From: Citrus sinensis
Taxonomy: Eukaryota; Streptophyta; Magnoliopsida; Sapindales; Rutaceae
Direction of reading: 5' to 3'
DNA: 64,000 bases
Assembly (NCBI RefSeq): GCF_022201045.2
Contig: NC_068564.1
Location: 29,975,001-30,039,000 of the forward strand
Shown: piece by piece, positions 33,881 through 47,778 of the stretch
How the letters are laid out: the number at the start of each line of letters is the position of its first letter
Position numbering within the stretch: the first letter of the stretch is position 1
The notes under the pieces: model-generated
Database searches by the model: none
Seen by the model: the letters and a program-made list of their open reading frames with translations, nothing else
Told to the model about the DNA's origin: nothing
Translations under genes and position numbers: made by a program

Positions 33881-36380
33881 AAATGCTCGAATGAGTTAAA
33901 ATTTTGCTTATGTAGCATTAGATTGAAGACAAGGTGTGTAAGGCTTATAGGTTTGAATAAAAGAGAAAAGCAGTAGATGAGTTTAATTATATGTTGTCCT
34001 TAAATGTAATTACATCAAGATAAGGGTGTTAATAGCACTACTCCAATATGAATTGAAGCCTCTTGATCCATAGGCTGAAAATGGCCTAGGCTGTGCCGTA
34101 TCGCATATGATCTAAGTATAATCTTTTAATCTATAGTTATTGTGGGATAAAAATTAAATTTGTTAAAGAAAAACTTATAGATTATGGTAAATAATAAATT
34201 TTGTATCAATTTTCACATTTGACAATTCTTGCAAAATTTTGAAATAAAATTAAGAAATAACTTGAGGGTTTCACCAAATACCCCAGCTGCTGGAAATTAA
34301 ACCCAAACAGGTTTTTAAATATATAAAATTAATATTGAAAAATGATAATTTATTTCTAAAAAAATTTCACCTAAAAAAGTTATGAAAATGTTCATTTTTA
34401 TTTGTTGATCTCGTTAACTTCTCAACATCAATGTTCACTTATAGGATAACAAGTTTTCTAGACAACTATCAGTGATGTAATTGCAAAGTTTTCTAAACTT
34501 TTGTATTAAGTAACTAGTTTTTTACTGACTATTTAAAATCACATTTTCACCATTAGAAACATTTCTATCATTAAAAAAATCACTTATCTATAGGATATTA
34601 AAATGTTCTTGATTTCATGTTTACTTCAACATGAACTTAAGCTAAAACTTGTATATTTACTCTTGAGGATTTATATTTGAAAGAATTACTTTTGCACTTA
34701 AAATTTATGCTAAATGATTGATTTTATAATCATTATGTTGATTTTTGACTCTATTCTAAGTAAGCGAGTCAAGTCAATGCGTTGATGACATGCAATAGAA
34801 CTCACCTAACGAAAGGATTAGATCAATAAAAAGGACCAGGATCAAATGAAGATCCTAGTCCTTCATTGATGACTAAGGAGAGGATCAAATAAAGGTTGAG
34901 TATAGTGGTGATAACCTTATCCTTCATTGATGACTAAAATGATGGGAATCATGTTAATAAAAAAGATTAGGATTCTCTCTTGATTTGAGCACTCCTGATC
35001 TTTTACAGATCTTGTGCCACTTATGTTTTAGTATTAGTGGATGATTAGAATTTAACAATTTTTTCTTTTTAATTTATTAACCACCAATCATATTAACAAA
35101 ATTTGCTCAAATAAAGATCATATCAGGCGAGTATCCTGATCCCAATAAAAAAGAGACATAGACACAACCTCTCCATCTAATCTGTCTTCCGTGGCTTTGT
35201 GTGATACACTTGAGTTTTAAGAGTATGGCAGATTTACCAAATTTATAAAAAAATTATTTACATCTTAACTCATTTATAAGTATTATAAAAAAATTCTTTT
35301 TTTAAAAAAGGCTTTACTAGTCCTCAAGTTCAATTAACTAAAAAGATTAAATAGAGATTCGAGTTATAAAATCATGTAAAATTATTGTGTTTCCTTTCTC
35401 TTATCTCTCTATTCATATTATTTTAAATTGACTTAAGTTGCATCATGCATAGCTATTCTTTCACGTTTTTTTCTAAAAATTAAAAAATAAAAATTTGGCT
35501 GCGAAGAGTTTTCTAGTCTATATTTCACGTTTATTTGGAGGGAATTTGAGGCCAATATTTATAGGTCTTTGAATGGTTCCAAGCCCTCCATTTAATTAAT
35601 GTTTTACTATTATTAATTTTTTTTTTTTTCTATCAATATCAGTTTGCTTTATCGTGATCTTTCACGTGCTGCCCTGATCGTGCTTTGACTGTTCTCACCC
35701 CACCCACCCCTCCCATAACTAACAAGAAAATTTTCGGTCTCCCCAAACTGTCACCGGTTTGGATGGTTTGCTAAAGCTTCGTACCTCCATTATTAAAGTA
35801 AGGATTTGACTAACTTACTTGAAGATGGTCCTACTCACCACACTTAGATTAGCCTTTTCTTTCTAAAATAATTTTTTTTAAATAATAATTTTTAATTACA
35901 TACCATATAAAAGATGATACTTATAATTTAAAATTAAACCACATGATACAAGAAAGAGATAATAATTTAACATTAGTTGATGTAGACTTAATATATGTCT
36001 GTATCTAGTAATAGTCTAAAAATTATGTATGTTTACTGATATCATAAATTAATATGTATTTTTATATAAAAGATCTCGCCTTCATGTATTTATTTTTCTT
36101 CAATAAATGATACATTTTATTCTCATTCTTTAATCATACTTTGTAATTTTGGTCTACTAAAATCATAATTGTAAAAATCACGTTCTTTATTTCTTAGAGA
36201 AAAAACAAGAAAATATTTATACCGTAAATACATTAGTGTTGCTTGAAATTTTGGCTGATTGTAAACATTTTCTTCTAAAAAATAACATGCTTTGAAAAAC
36301 TTCGGCATTAAAATGATAAGTAGTATCATTGGAATATTGGTAATTATATAGCAATTTTCATCTATTTCACTGAAAAGAAA

Positions 36381-36382
36381 TG

Positions 36383-36426
<44 letters not shown>

Positions 36427-36427
36427 T
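36381..36427. repeat. (TAA)n microsatellite, about 15 units
   Basis: An uninterrupted trinucleotide run reads GATAATAATAAT onward for 45 bases or so. The minus-strand leucine-run ORF over it is an artefact of this repeat. Confidence 0.95.
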
Positions 36428-37230
36428 TCATCCATTGGTACTGTGACTTACAAATTTGTTTATTTATGTAAATTCAGAAATATCGATTCCAAACTTTCGT
36501 AAATATCAACTAAATAGATTTTTATTTAATAAATTAAAGTCATGGTTATTTATTTTAGTCAAGATTTTGTAGATCTTATGAGATGTTTTATTTGATACTT
36601 CAGTTAGAGAATAAAAACAATAGCCCGGAAATAAAGGACACGGACAGCATGAACATAAGAAAAAGCAACCAAATAAATAAAAATTACTTTTTTTTGAATT
36701 TTCAGAATAATCGATTAGAATTTAAGAAATAATATAAATTTGGTAAAACACGTAATGAATGATATGCGACGCGTTAACGCTGATTCATTAAGATAAGTTT
36801 TCCAGTTGTTTGCAATAAAAAATAAATAAAAAAAAATCAAATAATCTCGTAATCGTAGGGGGAGAAAAATCACGAAAAAATATATTTATAAAAAGATAAC
36901 AAATCTACGCTGCTGAAATGGTAATAAAAAAAAAAATCCACAAATAAAATATTGGTTGCCGTTTCTGTCTAACTCTAGAATCAAATCAATAAATAAATTA
37001 TCAGTTTATCAGTGAAAGAGCCTTTTTGCGTGTACAGGAAAATTGCTAACGAACAAACGAAACACACTAAACAAAACAAAAGCTAAACTAAATAAAATAA
37101 TAAATAATTCATACAACAAAAGGCGAAGCAAGCAGAAGAGGAAGCTGGTGATTGAATTGAACGGAATTAAGCGCTCGCAATTTGTCGAGCTTCTGATTTT
37201 ACCGCGGGAAGAGTGCCAGAAAATTTACAG

Positions 37231-37938
37231 GTGCCGGTTGCAGTTGTTTCTCCTCCCTCAATTTCTATATGTAATAGTTGTAGTAATGCTTTCGTATAAA
37301 AGTATAACTGATTCGAGAAATTCAGTTGACGGGAATCTGTTTGAAGAAGATTTACTTTAATTGTTTTGTTTTTCTCTCCTATAGAGATCTGGTAGCCTTT
37401 TTTTTTAAAAAAAAAAATTATGCACTATATTTAAGTGGAGGAATTTGTTGGTGGTTGCATGTATTTATTTACCTGTCTTTTATTTATTGAAGAATTTTGC
37501 AGTAAAGATTTGGTGCTGTGCCAGTTACTGCTTGAAGTAGTTGAATTTGTGGCTTCTAAGCCTGGTAATTTTACTTCAATTTCTTTTCTGTTAATTTTCT
37601 TTTATTTATTTGTATTTTCCGTGCTTTAAGGCTGTTATTAGTTGCAAATAATTCATCTTCAATGTTCTAATTTGATTGAATAAGTGACTGTCATATCAAA
37701 TACCATACTTTTCGAGTTCCAAAACTCGGAAAACATGTTGTAGTGGTCATTTCAACTCCAAATTTTATTAATATTTGTTCTCTGGTTCAAAATTGATGTA
37801 GGCATGAATTGGTCACTGTAGCTTCATTCTGTGATTTATGAATCATCTACTCTTAAAAATGAGATGTATATATGTTTTCCAAGTTCCATTGGTTGGTTTG
37901 CTATTTGCATGAGTTTTTTAGGGGCTGATTATTGCCAG
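37231..37938 (+). other. Probable 5' UTR intron of FAB1
   Basis: TTACAG|GTGCCG at 37230/37231 and ATTGCCAG ending at 37938 would frame a 708-base leader intron. The next exon begins at 37939 and carries the FAB1 start at 38024. The first leader exon probably begins near 37030. Inferred from splice signals and from the lack of coding text. Confidence 0.45.
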
Positions 37939-37980
37939 GACTTTGAATATTGACATCTGGAGAACCTGGGAGACTGGCAA

Positions 37981-38060
37981 ATGAGTCTTTCATAATGAGA
38001 AGGCTCGGGTGGGACCATTGCCGATGGGCACCCCCGACAACAAACTGTCCGACTTGCTAG
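37981..38060 (+). promoter_or_regulatory. Two upstream ORFs at the FAB1 start, one overlapping it
   Basis: A four-codon ORF (37981-37995, ATG...TAA) shares one base with the next ATG (TAATG at 37993-37997). That second ORF runs 22 codons out of frame to a TAG at 38058-38060, past the FAB1 ATG at 38024. If both lie in the mature mRNA, ribosomes must scan past them or reinitiate, so FAB1 translation would be lowered. Confidence 0.55.
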
Positions 38061-41000
38061 ATGTAGTGAGATCTTGGATCCCTCGTAGGAGTGAGCCAGC
38101 GAATGTGTCGAGGGACTTTTGGATGCCAGATCAGAGCTGTAGGGTATGCTACGAGTGTGACTCCCAATTCACTGTATTCAATCGCAGGCATCATTGTCGA
38201 CTTTGTGGACTAGTCTTCTGTGCCAAGTGTACTACAAACTCGGTTCCTGCATCATTTGATGAGTCAAGGACTGGTCGTGAAGATTCAGAGAGGATTAGGG
38301 TTTGTAATTATTGCTTCAGGCAATGGGAACAGGGCATAGGAGCACTTGATAATGGGACTACCCAAGCACCCAGTCCTGGTCTCAGTCCGTCGGCATCCGC
38401 TACAAGTTTGGCTAGCACCAAATCCAGCTGTACGTGTTACAGTAGCAGCGGCACTGTTAGTTCAACTCCCTACTCAACTGGACCTTATCAGCACGTGCCG
38501 TACACTTCCTGTGTTAGCCCACGACAGTCTGAGCAAATGGATCCTCTTATTGTTGAGCAAGAGAACGTAAAATCTGAGAGTAGCACAAATTCTAGTGCTG
38601 CCATAGTGGTTAATTCTTCTTCTAACCAATCTGGCTTCAGCATGAATAGGTATCTCTTTTCTTGCATGATTTCCTTTTTTGAGTAGCATTGTAGCAAACA
38701 CAGCATTGTCATCCATCAAACCTTTAACCTTAATAGTTCCATGCATTTTTATGAATGTTGTTCAATATAAGCGTAGACAAGAAGATAGTGTGGGAGGGAT
38801 CAGCATTTGTTTGTTGGGACAAGATGAAGTGTCAGAATTAGTCATTGCTTATTTAATTTATGTTAATTTTACTTAGCTAATCAGCTATTCGGTTTTTACT
38901 TAAGTTGATGCTCATTTAATTTTTGTTTGTTGTTTTTTTATCCTTTGTTGCTAGGAGTGATGATGAGGATGATGACTATCGCATTTATACCTCAGATTTA
39001 GACACAAGGCAATACTCTCTGCCTAATGACTATTATGGTGATGTAAATATAGATAATATTGATCACACTTACGGAGCACAAGAAGTGGATCATGTTCGAG
39101 AGAACATCAACAGGAGAAGTTTAAGTTGCAAGTTATCTGAGAATTTTGATACTCAGGGTTTGAAAAAGATCAAAGAACATGGGGATAAAATACATGAACA
39201 GTATGATGTTGATGAGTGTGAAGCTCCTCTGTATGATGAGGAGGCTACAGAATACGAACCTGTGGATTTTGAGAAGGAAGGCCTACTTTGGATCCCTCCA
39301 GAGCCAGCGGATGAAGAGGATGAGAGAGAAGCAATTCTATTCGATGATGATGATGATGAAGGTGGAACAGGAGAGTGGGGATATTTACGCTCTTCGAACA
39401 GCTTTGGTAGTGGGGAATACCGCAATAGAGATAAATCAGGTGAAGAGCACAGGAAAGCCTTGAAGAATGTGGTAGAAGGGCATTTTAGAGCTTTGGTTGC
39501 TCAACTTCTGCAAGTTGAAAACCTTCCAGTGGGTGATGAAAATGACAGAGAGAGTTGGTTAGAAATAATCACATCTTTGTCATGGGAAGCAGCCACACTT
39601 CTTAAACCAGATATGAGCAAGTGTGGAGGAATGGATCCTGGAGAATATGTAAAAGTTAAATGCTTAGCTTGTGGGCGACGCAGTGAGAGGTAATGCTGTT
39701 ATACTTATTTGAGAACTTGCCAATGAATTTATCCTTGAATGCAACAATATTCTCATTTGAGTTGGCTCCTTGGATGGGTGCAAGAATAACCCTGTATTGT
39801 GGTTGGCCTTTTCAGGTAGCCAGTAATTGATTGTGTACTTAATTTTGTGAAGTTTTGGTTCCAGTTTCACTACTGAACTATTAGCTCACCAGTGTGCGTA
39901 TGTAATCAATTGTTGTAACCTTATCTGCGTATCTCTTGTTGCTGGAACTTTGTTGCGACAAAGACCGCAGGTCTGCTTTGTTTAACGATTTTTCAGATCT
40001 TCCTGAAGGATCAGTGTGGCTATATGTGTTTGTTTGCCAAGATTCTTCAAATGCTTATAGCATCTGTTTGTCCCTTATTTTGTTTACATCGCAAGAAGTT
40101 CCGTATATACAGCGTAGTCAAATATAGAATGCTGCCCCAGTGAAGTCTCGTGTGTTATGTGGTGGGGTGGGTCGTGGTTACACCTGGAGATGAAGAGGAT
40201 ATTCTTGTCGCTAATAGAAATATTAGATATAACCTAGGTGAATTAGCATGCAGCCCCAATGAGCATGTAATCTTTAGAAGGCCCTGTTAAATTTGCATGT
40301 TGTTGCTGTCTTCACCAATTTTCTTAATACTGATGAGATTCTGATGTTATTTTGTCTAGCATGGTGGTTAAAGGAGTTGTTTGCAAGAAAAACGTGGCTC
40401 ACCGACGAATGACATCAAAAATAGATAAACCGCGTTTTCTAATCCTTGGAGGAGCTTTGGAGTATCAGCGTGTTGCTAACCACTTATCGAGTGTTGATAC
40501 GCTGTTGCAGCAGGTTAAATTGTTTACCTTTTCTTTTTCTTTAGGCTCTATGAAATTTTAACCTTGAGTCTTTTGTTTTGTAATAAGGGACAATCATTCA
40601 TGTTTTCTCACCTATTACAATGGTCATGGTTATTTTTAGTTTTGATGGGCCTTACTCTTCTTTTCAGGAAATGGACCATTTGAAGATGGCAGTTACGAAG
40701 ATTGATGCTCATCACCCGAATGTGCTTCTAGTAGAGAAGTCAGTTTCCCGGTATGCACAAGAGTATCTTCTTGCAAAAGACATATCACTTGTTCTGAATA
40801 TTAAGAGACCGCTTCTAGAACGTATAGCCCGCTGCACTGGTGCACAAATAGTTCCGTCAATTGATCATCTCACGTCACAGAAACTGGGATATTGTGACAC
40901 GTTCCATGTGGAGAAATTTCTTGAAGAACATGGCAGTGCAGGACAAGGTGGGAAGAAATTGTCAAAGACGCTAATGTTCGTTGAGGGTTGTCCTAAGCCT

Positions 41001-44000
41001 TTGGGGTGCACCGTAAGTAGTTCTCTGTAATTTACAAACGTTATATACAACCAAAGCGGACTTTCGTTCTCTATGTTCTGGAAAACTTGCTAGTCTTGGT
41101 CATTGACTGTATCACATGGTGCATTATTGTTTCAACCTTGTCCATGGAGTCTAGGACTTACTGTTGTTTGTATTTTCAATTAGGTTATTTTCATAAAAAA
41201 TAATTACTGTGTGTACTTAGAATATATTGTAGCAGATACTAGGGAGCAGTTTGCAATCAGGTTAGTTGTTGAAATGGTACTTAACATATGCAATTTGGGT
41301 TCTCCGGTGACTGCAGGTGATTCTAGTGTAAGGTTATATACCTGCAAATTACCTTAGTCGCTCTGTTGAAATTATTTTTGGGGCTGTCATTTGCATGATA
41401 AAAGCTGTGAGAAGAATTTAGATTGACTTATTGCTGAACTTTTGTCTCAGATTTTGCTGAAGGGCGCCAATGGCGATAACCTGAAGAAGGCGAAACATGT
41501 GGTTCAGTATGGAGTTTTTGCAGCTTATCATCTGGCTCTAGAGACGTCTTTTCTGGCTGATGAAGGCGCTTCGCTTCCACAACTCCCTCTGAAATCACCA
41601 ATAACTGTTGCATTACCTGTTAAACCATCAAATATTGATAGGTCCATTTCTACTATACCTGGTTTTATGACCCCTGCCACAGGGAAGCCTTTATCTCCTA
41701 AACTTAACAATGAACTGCAGAAGTCAAACAAAGGCCTTATCTCCAATAGTCTCTCAACAACCAATGTTAAATCTTTGTCCTCATTTGAAGGGGACAATTC
41801 AACTTCCCATCTTGAAGGTCCTCATTCTCAGAATATGGACATGCAACCTTCCCTAAGCTCTACTGAGGCTACTGCTTCCTCCATTTCCTTGTACCCGACA
41901 AAGCAAGATATATCAAATTTTTACCAGAAAGATTCCTCCCCAAAACATGCCTCTAAGGAGGAAATTAAAGTGGGTCCTAAAGAATCTCTCAAGTTTTTGA
42001 TGGATGATAATGCTGTTTCTAATTGTTTTGGCACCACAGAGCCATCAAGACGAGTTGCGGGCTGGAGTCTTGTGGATGGTAATGCATTTGCTTCCAATCA
42101 CCAAGCTAGTCCAGAGTTAGTGTCCTCGAAACAAGATAGTAATAATAACAATGAGGAAAGGGGATCTTCAAAGGAAGAGTTTCCTCCCTCCCCTTCAGAT
42201 CATCGGAGCATTTTGGTTTCCTTATCAACTCGCTGTGTGTGGAAGGGCAGTGTATGTGAACGGCCGCATCTCTTTCGAATCAAATACTATGGTAGCACTG
42301 ATAACCCCTTGGGGCGCTTTCTACGTGATAATTTATTTGATCAGGTATTTCTTAGATTTGTTATTGTCCCTTCTGTTTATCATTTTTTCCCTTTGAAGTT
42401 ATACTATTGTTGGCTGAGATTAAGTTTATCTCTCTTATCAGAGTTATCGCTGTCGTTCTTGTGACATGCCTTCAGAAGCACATGTCCATTGTTATACTCA
42501 TCGGCAGGGCAGTCTTACAATATCTGTCAAAAAACTCTCAGAGATCCTCTTACCAGGGGAACGGGAAGGAAAAATTTGGATGTGGCACAGATGCCTCCGT
42601 TGTCCTAGGACCAATGGATTTCCTCCAGCTACTAGGAGAGTAGTAATGTCCGATGCTGCCTGGGGTCTATCTTTTGGAAAATTTTTGGAGCTGAGCTTTT
42701 CTAATCATGCTGCTGCAAGCAGAGTTGCAAATTGCGGCCATTCCCTTCACAGGGATTGTCTCCGTTTTTATGGGTATTTTTTTCTTTTCTTGAAGAATGT
42801 TTTATGGTACATACGAAGTGTCGATCTGTTAAATATTGCTGAACATGCTGTAATGGAGGGTTTGTCCTTATTTGTTCATTTCATATGAGTACCTGTGACT
42901 AGATAAAGCTAAAAACAGGCCACAGTCTGTCATTGTGCTCATGGTAACATGTATTTACATTGGGCATTTGTATGAATCGTCAAAAATTTGAGTACTGTCA
43001 ATTTCACGGAATTGCATTTTACATGCCTGTTAGCTGCTTGCACTATATGGGAACAGGATCTGCTAGTGTTTACCTGGAAAATGTTTAGTTGAAGTGATTT
43101 GAGGCTAACAAGTTAATTTGCTTCTTGTTTCCTGATATTTCATTTATTAATTATGATTAGGTTTATATGCAACATATGGTTTATGAAGGTGAGCGTCGTT
43201 TAACCCAGCTAAGTTTGGGCTTTTATTATTAGTTTGACACAGAGATCTGCAGAGCACCTATATAGTTAAGAATCAGCAAAACAATTATATTCTCAATTGT
43301 TCTCTAACACTCTGGTTTTCGCTTGTGTAGTTTTGGGCAAATGGTTGCTTGTTTCCGCTATGCTTCAATTGACGTTAATTCTGTTTATCTTCCTCCTCCA
43401 AAAATTGAGTTCAACTATGATACTCAGGGTTGGATAAAAGAAGAAGCAAATGAGGTGCAATAATTGCAAATACTTGATTAAATTGCCTCAGTGATTCCGA
43501 AATTGTGACTGCTTATGGTATAAATTATCTTGCATAACAGGTGCGTAGAAGGGCGGAACTCCTTTTTAAGGACGTGCGCCATACTCTTCAAGACTTATCA
43601 AAGAAAATAGCTGTAGGGTCAGAGGACGGGAGCATGAAAACAGCGGAAGCAAGAGTTCATATCTCAGAATTGGAAGGGATGCAACAAAAGGATGAAGTAG
43701 AATTTGAGGTAGCTATTTCGATGCTACAAAATCTAAGCCACAGTCTGTTGCTTAATGCACATCTTTCATGGAGCAACACTCTGACTAATCCTTTTATTTA
43801 TATTCAAGTAGACTTTTAACTTAGTGCTGGTACAAAATTGTCTTTCTTCTAACAAAGTTCTATTCTTTGCACTATCTTGTTTCTGATTAATTTTGTGGGC
43901 CCGCTCAGGAGTCTTTACAACAAGCATTGTGTAAGGAGGTAAAGCTTGGCCTCCCTGCAATTGATATTCTTGAGATCAATAGGTTGCGGAGGCAGATACT

Positions 44001-46572
44001 GTTCCATTCCTGCGTTTGGGACCAACGCCTGATACGTGCAGCCAGTTTAGTTAACAGCTATCTGCGGGAAGGAACAAATGCTTTTGTTCCAAAACTTAAG
44101 GAGAAGCCTGTCAGTCCTGTGGAGAAGCCTGTTGATGTAAATGCAGCTTTCAAGCCAAGTAAAGGCTTTAGTAGTTGTGGCTCTCTTCCGTTGGAGGTGA
44201 AGCCTGGCGCGCATTGTAACCGGGGAATTTCTGGTGACATTCATGAGCCACACAGAGTTCAGAAAGAAAGTGGTGTGGATCAAGACCCAAGTTATAAGGA
44301 GGCTGATCAGTTCCTTTCTTCTAGTGAAAGTGTCGGTTATAAACCTGAACCTCAGGAATCTGGGAAACTTGTACGAAGGGCCCTTTCAGATGGAGAGTTT
44401 CCTAAAATGGCCGATTTATCTGATACCCTTGATGCAGCATGGACTGGGGAAAATCATCCAGCAAATGTCATTGGTAAAGAGTCTGGCTATTCTCTTCCCG
44501 ATCCAACCTTGGTTGATTCCTCAAGCAAGTTAAATTCAGTTGCAGCAAGTACTGCTGAACAAGGCGGGCTTGAGGTGGTGCGTTCTCTTAGCTCTGTATC
44601 ATCTACCAAGGGGACTGAAAATATGACAAATTCCAGGGGCATGGTTGGGATGCCCTTTTCAAGTTTTTACAGTTCATTTAACAAGAATTCTTCATTGAAT
44701 GCTCAAAAGCTTACCGTTTCAGAGTACAACCCAACCTATGTCATGTCCCTCTGGGATTCAGAACGACTAAGTGGTGCCAGGCTGTTTCTACCCGTTGGTG
44801 TTAATGACACCATTGTGCCTGTTTATGATGATGAGCCTACTAGTGTTATAGCGTATACACTTGTCTCATCAGATTATCATGTCCAGATTTCTGAGTTTGA
44901 GAGAGCAAAAGATGCCGCTGATTCTGCAGCTGCTTCGGCAATTTTTGATTCAGTGAATCTACTTTCTGTCAGCTCTTTTGATGATAATACCTCTGATAGG
45001 GATAAAAGTCTTGGTTCAGCCGATGAGGCAGTCTTTTCGACGTCTGGGTCCCGGGGATCCCAGGTTCTTGACCCACTGTCGTACACTAAGGACTTGCATG
45101 CCAGAATTTCTTTTACAGATGATGGCCTTCTCGGGAAAGTAAAGTATACAGTAACCTGTTACTTTGCAAAGCGCTTTGATGCCTTGAGGAGGATGTGTTG
45201 CCATTCTGAGTTGGATTTCATACGGTCTCTAAGTCGCTGCAAGAAGTGGGGTGCCCAGGGTGGAAAGAGTAATGTATTCTTCGCAAAAACCTTAGACGAT
45301 CGCTTTATCATCAAACAAGTTCCAAAGACCGAGTTGGAGTCGTTCATCAAGTTTGGGCCGGCATATTTCAAGTATTTATCTGAATCTATTAGTACGGGAA
45401 GCCCAACATGCCTGGCAAAGATCTTGGGTATTTATCAGGTATTTTTTTCATTTTGCCATTACATCATCAAAAAAATTTTAACCAAGAACAAGAATGATTT
45501 GATCAGTTAAACTATTAAAGGCAAATTTTGATATTGTGGGATTAAAAACATAGAACACCATCTTTTAGGTTATCTTTTTTTTTTATTGCATTTGGTATAA
45601 GCTGGTGCCGCATCTGATTCCAAATGCAACCCAGGCCATCTGTTGGTGTGTTGACATAACTCTTTACTTATTTGTATCTTGGTTTGCTTTGGTTGGTTTT
45701 GTATTGAAGGTTGCGTCAAAGCACTTTAAAGGAGGGAAGGAATCAAAAATGGATCTCTTAGTAATGGAGAATCTTCTCTTTAGGCGCAACATTACACGGC
45801 TTTACGACCTTAAAGGATCATCTCGTTCACGATATAACGCAGATACAAGCGGTAGTAATAAAGTTCTGCTAGACCAGAATTTGATTGAAGCAATGCCGAC
45901 GTCTCCAATTTTTGTGGGAAGCAAGGCAAAAAGGTTGCTGGAGAGAGCTGTCTGGAATGATACTGCATTTCTTGCTGTAAGCTGGAATTCACTACTCATC
46001 TTGATAAAACTTTGGGCTTATTTTTTAATGCTGATATTTTTAATGAGATCAGAGATGGGAACTTAGTACTGCAAGTCAGTGGTTTTTCATATTTAGTTTT
46101 TATAATGATTTTTTAGCCCTGGAGGCTGAATTGATTTCCTAGTGATCCTGCCTCTATTTTTATACACATTTGGCCAAATCTCCATGCTGAGTGGTATGCA
46201 TATTTTATTGCATTAATATCTGATATATGAGATATGTTGCAACAGTCAATTGATGTCATGGACTATTCTTTGCTTGTTGGCATCGATGAGGAAAAGCACG
46301 AGCTGGTGCTTGGGATCATTGATTTCATGAGGCAATATACGTGGGACAAGCACCTTGAAACATGGGTGAAAACCTCGGGCATTCTTGGTGGACCAAAGAA
46401 CACATCTCCAACTGTGATCTCTCCCCAGCAGTACAAGAAACGGTTCAGGAAGGCTATGACAACTTATTTTCTTATGTTGCCAGAACAGTGGACTCCCCCA
46501 TCGATCATTCACAGTGGATCCCAGTCAGATCTCTGTGAAGAGAACACACACGGTGGTGCCTCCTTTGATTGA
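38024..46572 (+). CDS. FAB1 1-phosphatidylinositol-3-phosphate 5-kinase (FYVE type)
   Basis: Eleven coding exons: 38024-38649, 38955-39689, 40360-40513, 40668-41012, 41451-42344, 42442-42773, 43331-43454, 43541-43708, 43909-45438, 45710-45976, 46246-46572, giving 1833 aa. It makes PI(3,5)P2 from PI3P on endosome and vacuole membranes. The start [10 protein letters not shown] matches FAB1A/FAB1B as I know them. FYVE zinc finger at about 33-100, with W33 and RRHHCR (54-59) for PI3P binding. Acidic linker in exon 2. Chaperonin-like CCT domain in exons 3-5 (about 454-640). A Cys-rich region follows in exon 6 (YRCRSCDMP ... RCLRCP). PIPK kinase domain at about 1535-1815, with [26 protein letters not shown] and [12 protein letters not shown] all present. 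All catalytic motifs look intact. FAB1A versus FAB1B cannot be settled by eye. Confidence 0.95.
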
Positions 46573-47778
46573 TACTGTAATACTGTATTGTCCATTTTGC
46601 CTGTAAATGTGCGAATGTAAGTTTAATAGCAATTCCCTTCTTTTTCTTTTTTCTACATGTCATTTCTCATTTTCTTTTGGTACTTGCATATTCTAATTTT
46701 CTTTCAATTTTTATGGATATTATCAGGATAACAGCTCCCTCATTTCCAAAATTTTTTCGTTGGTACTAGGGGTGGATGCTCGCTGGAGCAACTGTACAAT
46801 ATTTTTTGTAATAGTCAGCGCGCGCACACACACTTGCACGCAGTTGTCAGTGTTATATTTTTTCACCTGTTAATAATGTCCGAATTATGATTTAGTATAT
46901 CGTTTTCAATTCAAGGTTCTTTAGTGATGCGCGCTTAGCATTCAGATTTTAACATTACTAACTACATCCATGTTAGGTTCTTGGAGCTTTTCCAAAGGAG
47001 CGCAATGAAAGCCCTGAATTAATGAATAGACTTGTTTAGGGAAATTCGATACCCACATAATAATGTCTACTATATCAAACGTGCGGCGGTGTATCAAAAC
47101 CATTGAAAGGATAATGGTGTTGCGTGGCTGGAGGTGGTTAAGAAAATGAAAATGATACGCCACCTGTTTATTCGTCGTACTTATTTTTCCGTGATTACCT
47201 CAAGCTTGGGATATTATTAGCTTCTTCCAGCACTAGAGTCACTATCACATGTTTCCGTTTCGGTCAGGTAACACCGTCTCTCTCAATGCCAGATTTAAAT
47301 CTCAACCTTTCGAGATCAAAGAATTTCTTTTTCCTTCCGAAACCATTTTGTCCATTGTTATGTGAAAATCAGATGCAGATCCAGGTAACAGTGTGCTCAT
47401 GTAAAATTATGTAAAATTGTAAATAAACTTCGGAGAATATCGGATGTAGCTTTAGTCCATGAACGAAATTATGAAATCATAGCTCCCGAGTCAACATTAT
47501 ATAGACGCGCGCCCGTCCGTTGTTATCATTTGCATGTTGCAACTTTACACAATTATAATACGAAAAATAAAAAGGTGGCTTTTGTATTTCTGGCTTATTG
47601 TTTTACTCAACATCATGTAAGAATCAAATTTCATTTTTAAGTAATCAGCTGCGAATATTTTCTCTATTAACCTATCAATTTATCGTACCCACAAAAACAC
47701 CAAATACCCCAGAGGAAAAAAATGGATGTAGACAATGTTACCAATAGGAAAAGAAAAGAGATCACGTTCATAAATACC
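46573..47778. other. Spacer between convergent FAB1 and COG3 genes
   Basis: About 1.2 kb that must hold both 3' UTRs. A GCGCGCGCACACACAC mini-tract lies at about 46818. No ORF of note and no transposon signature are seen. Tail-to-tail arrangement; transcripts could overlap. Confidence 0.55.

Larger units (their letters stand above)
28061..37019. other. Gene-free repeat-rich block of about 9 kb
   Basis: No intact gene is seen between the ARID-PHD and FAB1 genes. Separate entries list what could be resolved: tandem duplication (29178-29782), SINE (30276-30515), LTR remnant (31085-32280), TRIM-like element (32441-32902), foldback (32906-33571), a short tandem repeat (33739-33880) and a TAA microsatellite (36381-36427). 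Segments 28061-29177, 33880-36380 and 36428-37019 are AT-rich DNA in which I see nothing definite. The last 100 bases may include the FAB1 promoter. Confidence 0.6.

Noticed and set aside
36123..36431. Leucine-run minus-strand ORF that looks like a signal peptide
   Set aside because: The leucines come from the TAA microsatellite; the rest has no family resemblance.
39153..39425. Serine-rich minus-strand ORF across FAB1 exon 2
   Set aside because: It is the antisense shadow of the acidic linker of FAB1, which reads in frame with the FYVE and kinase exons.
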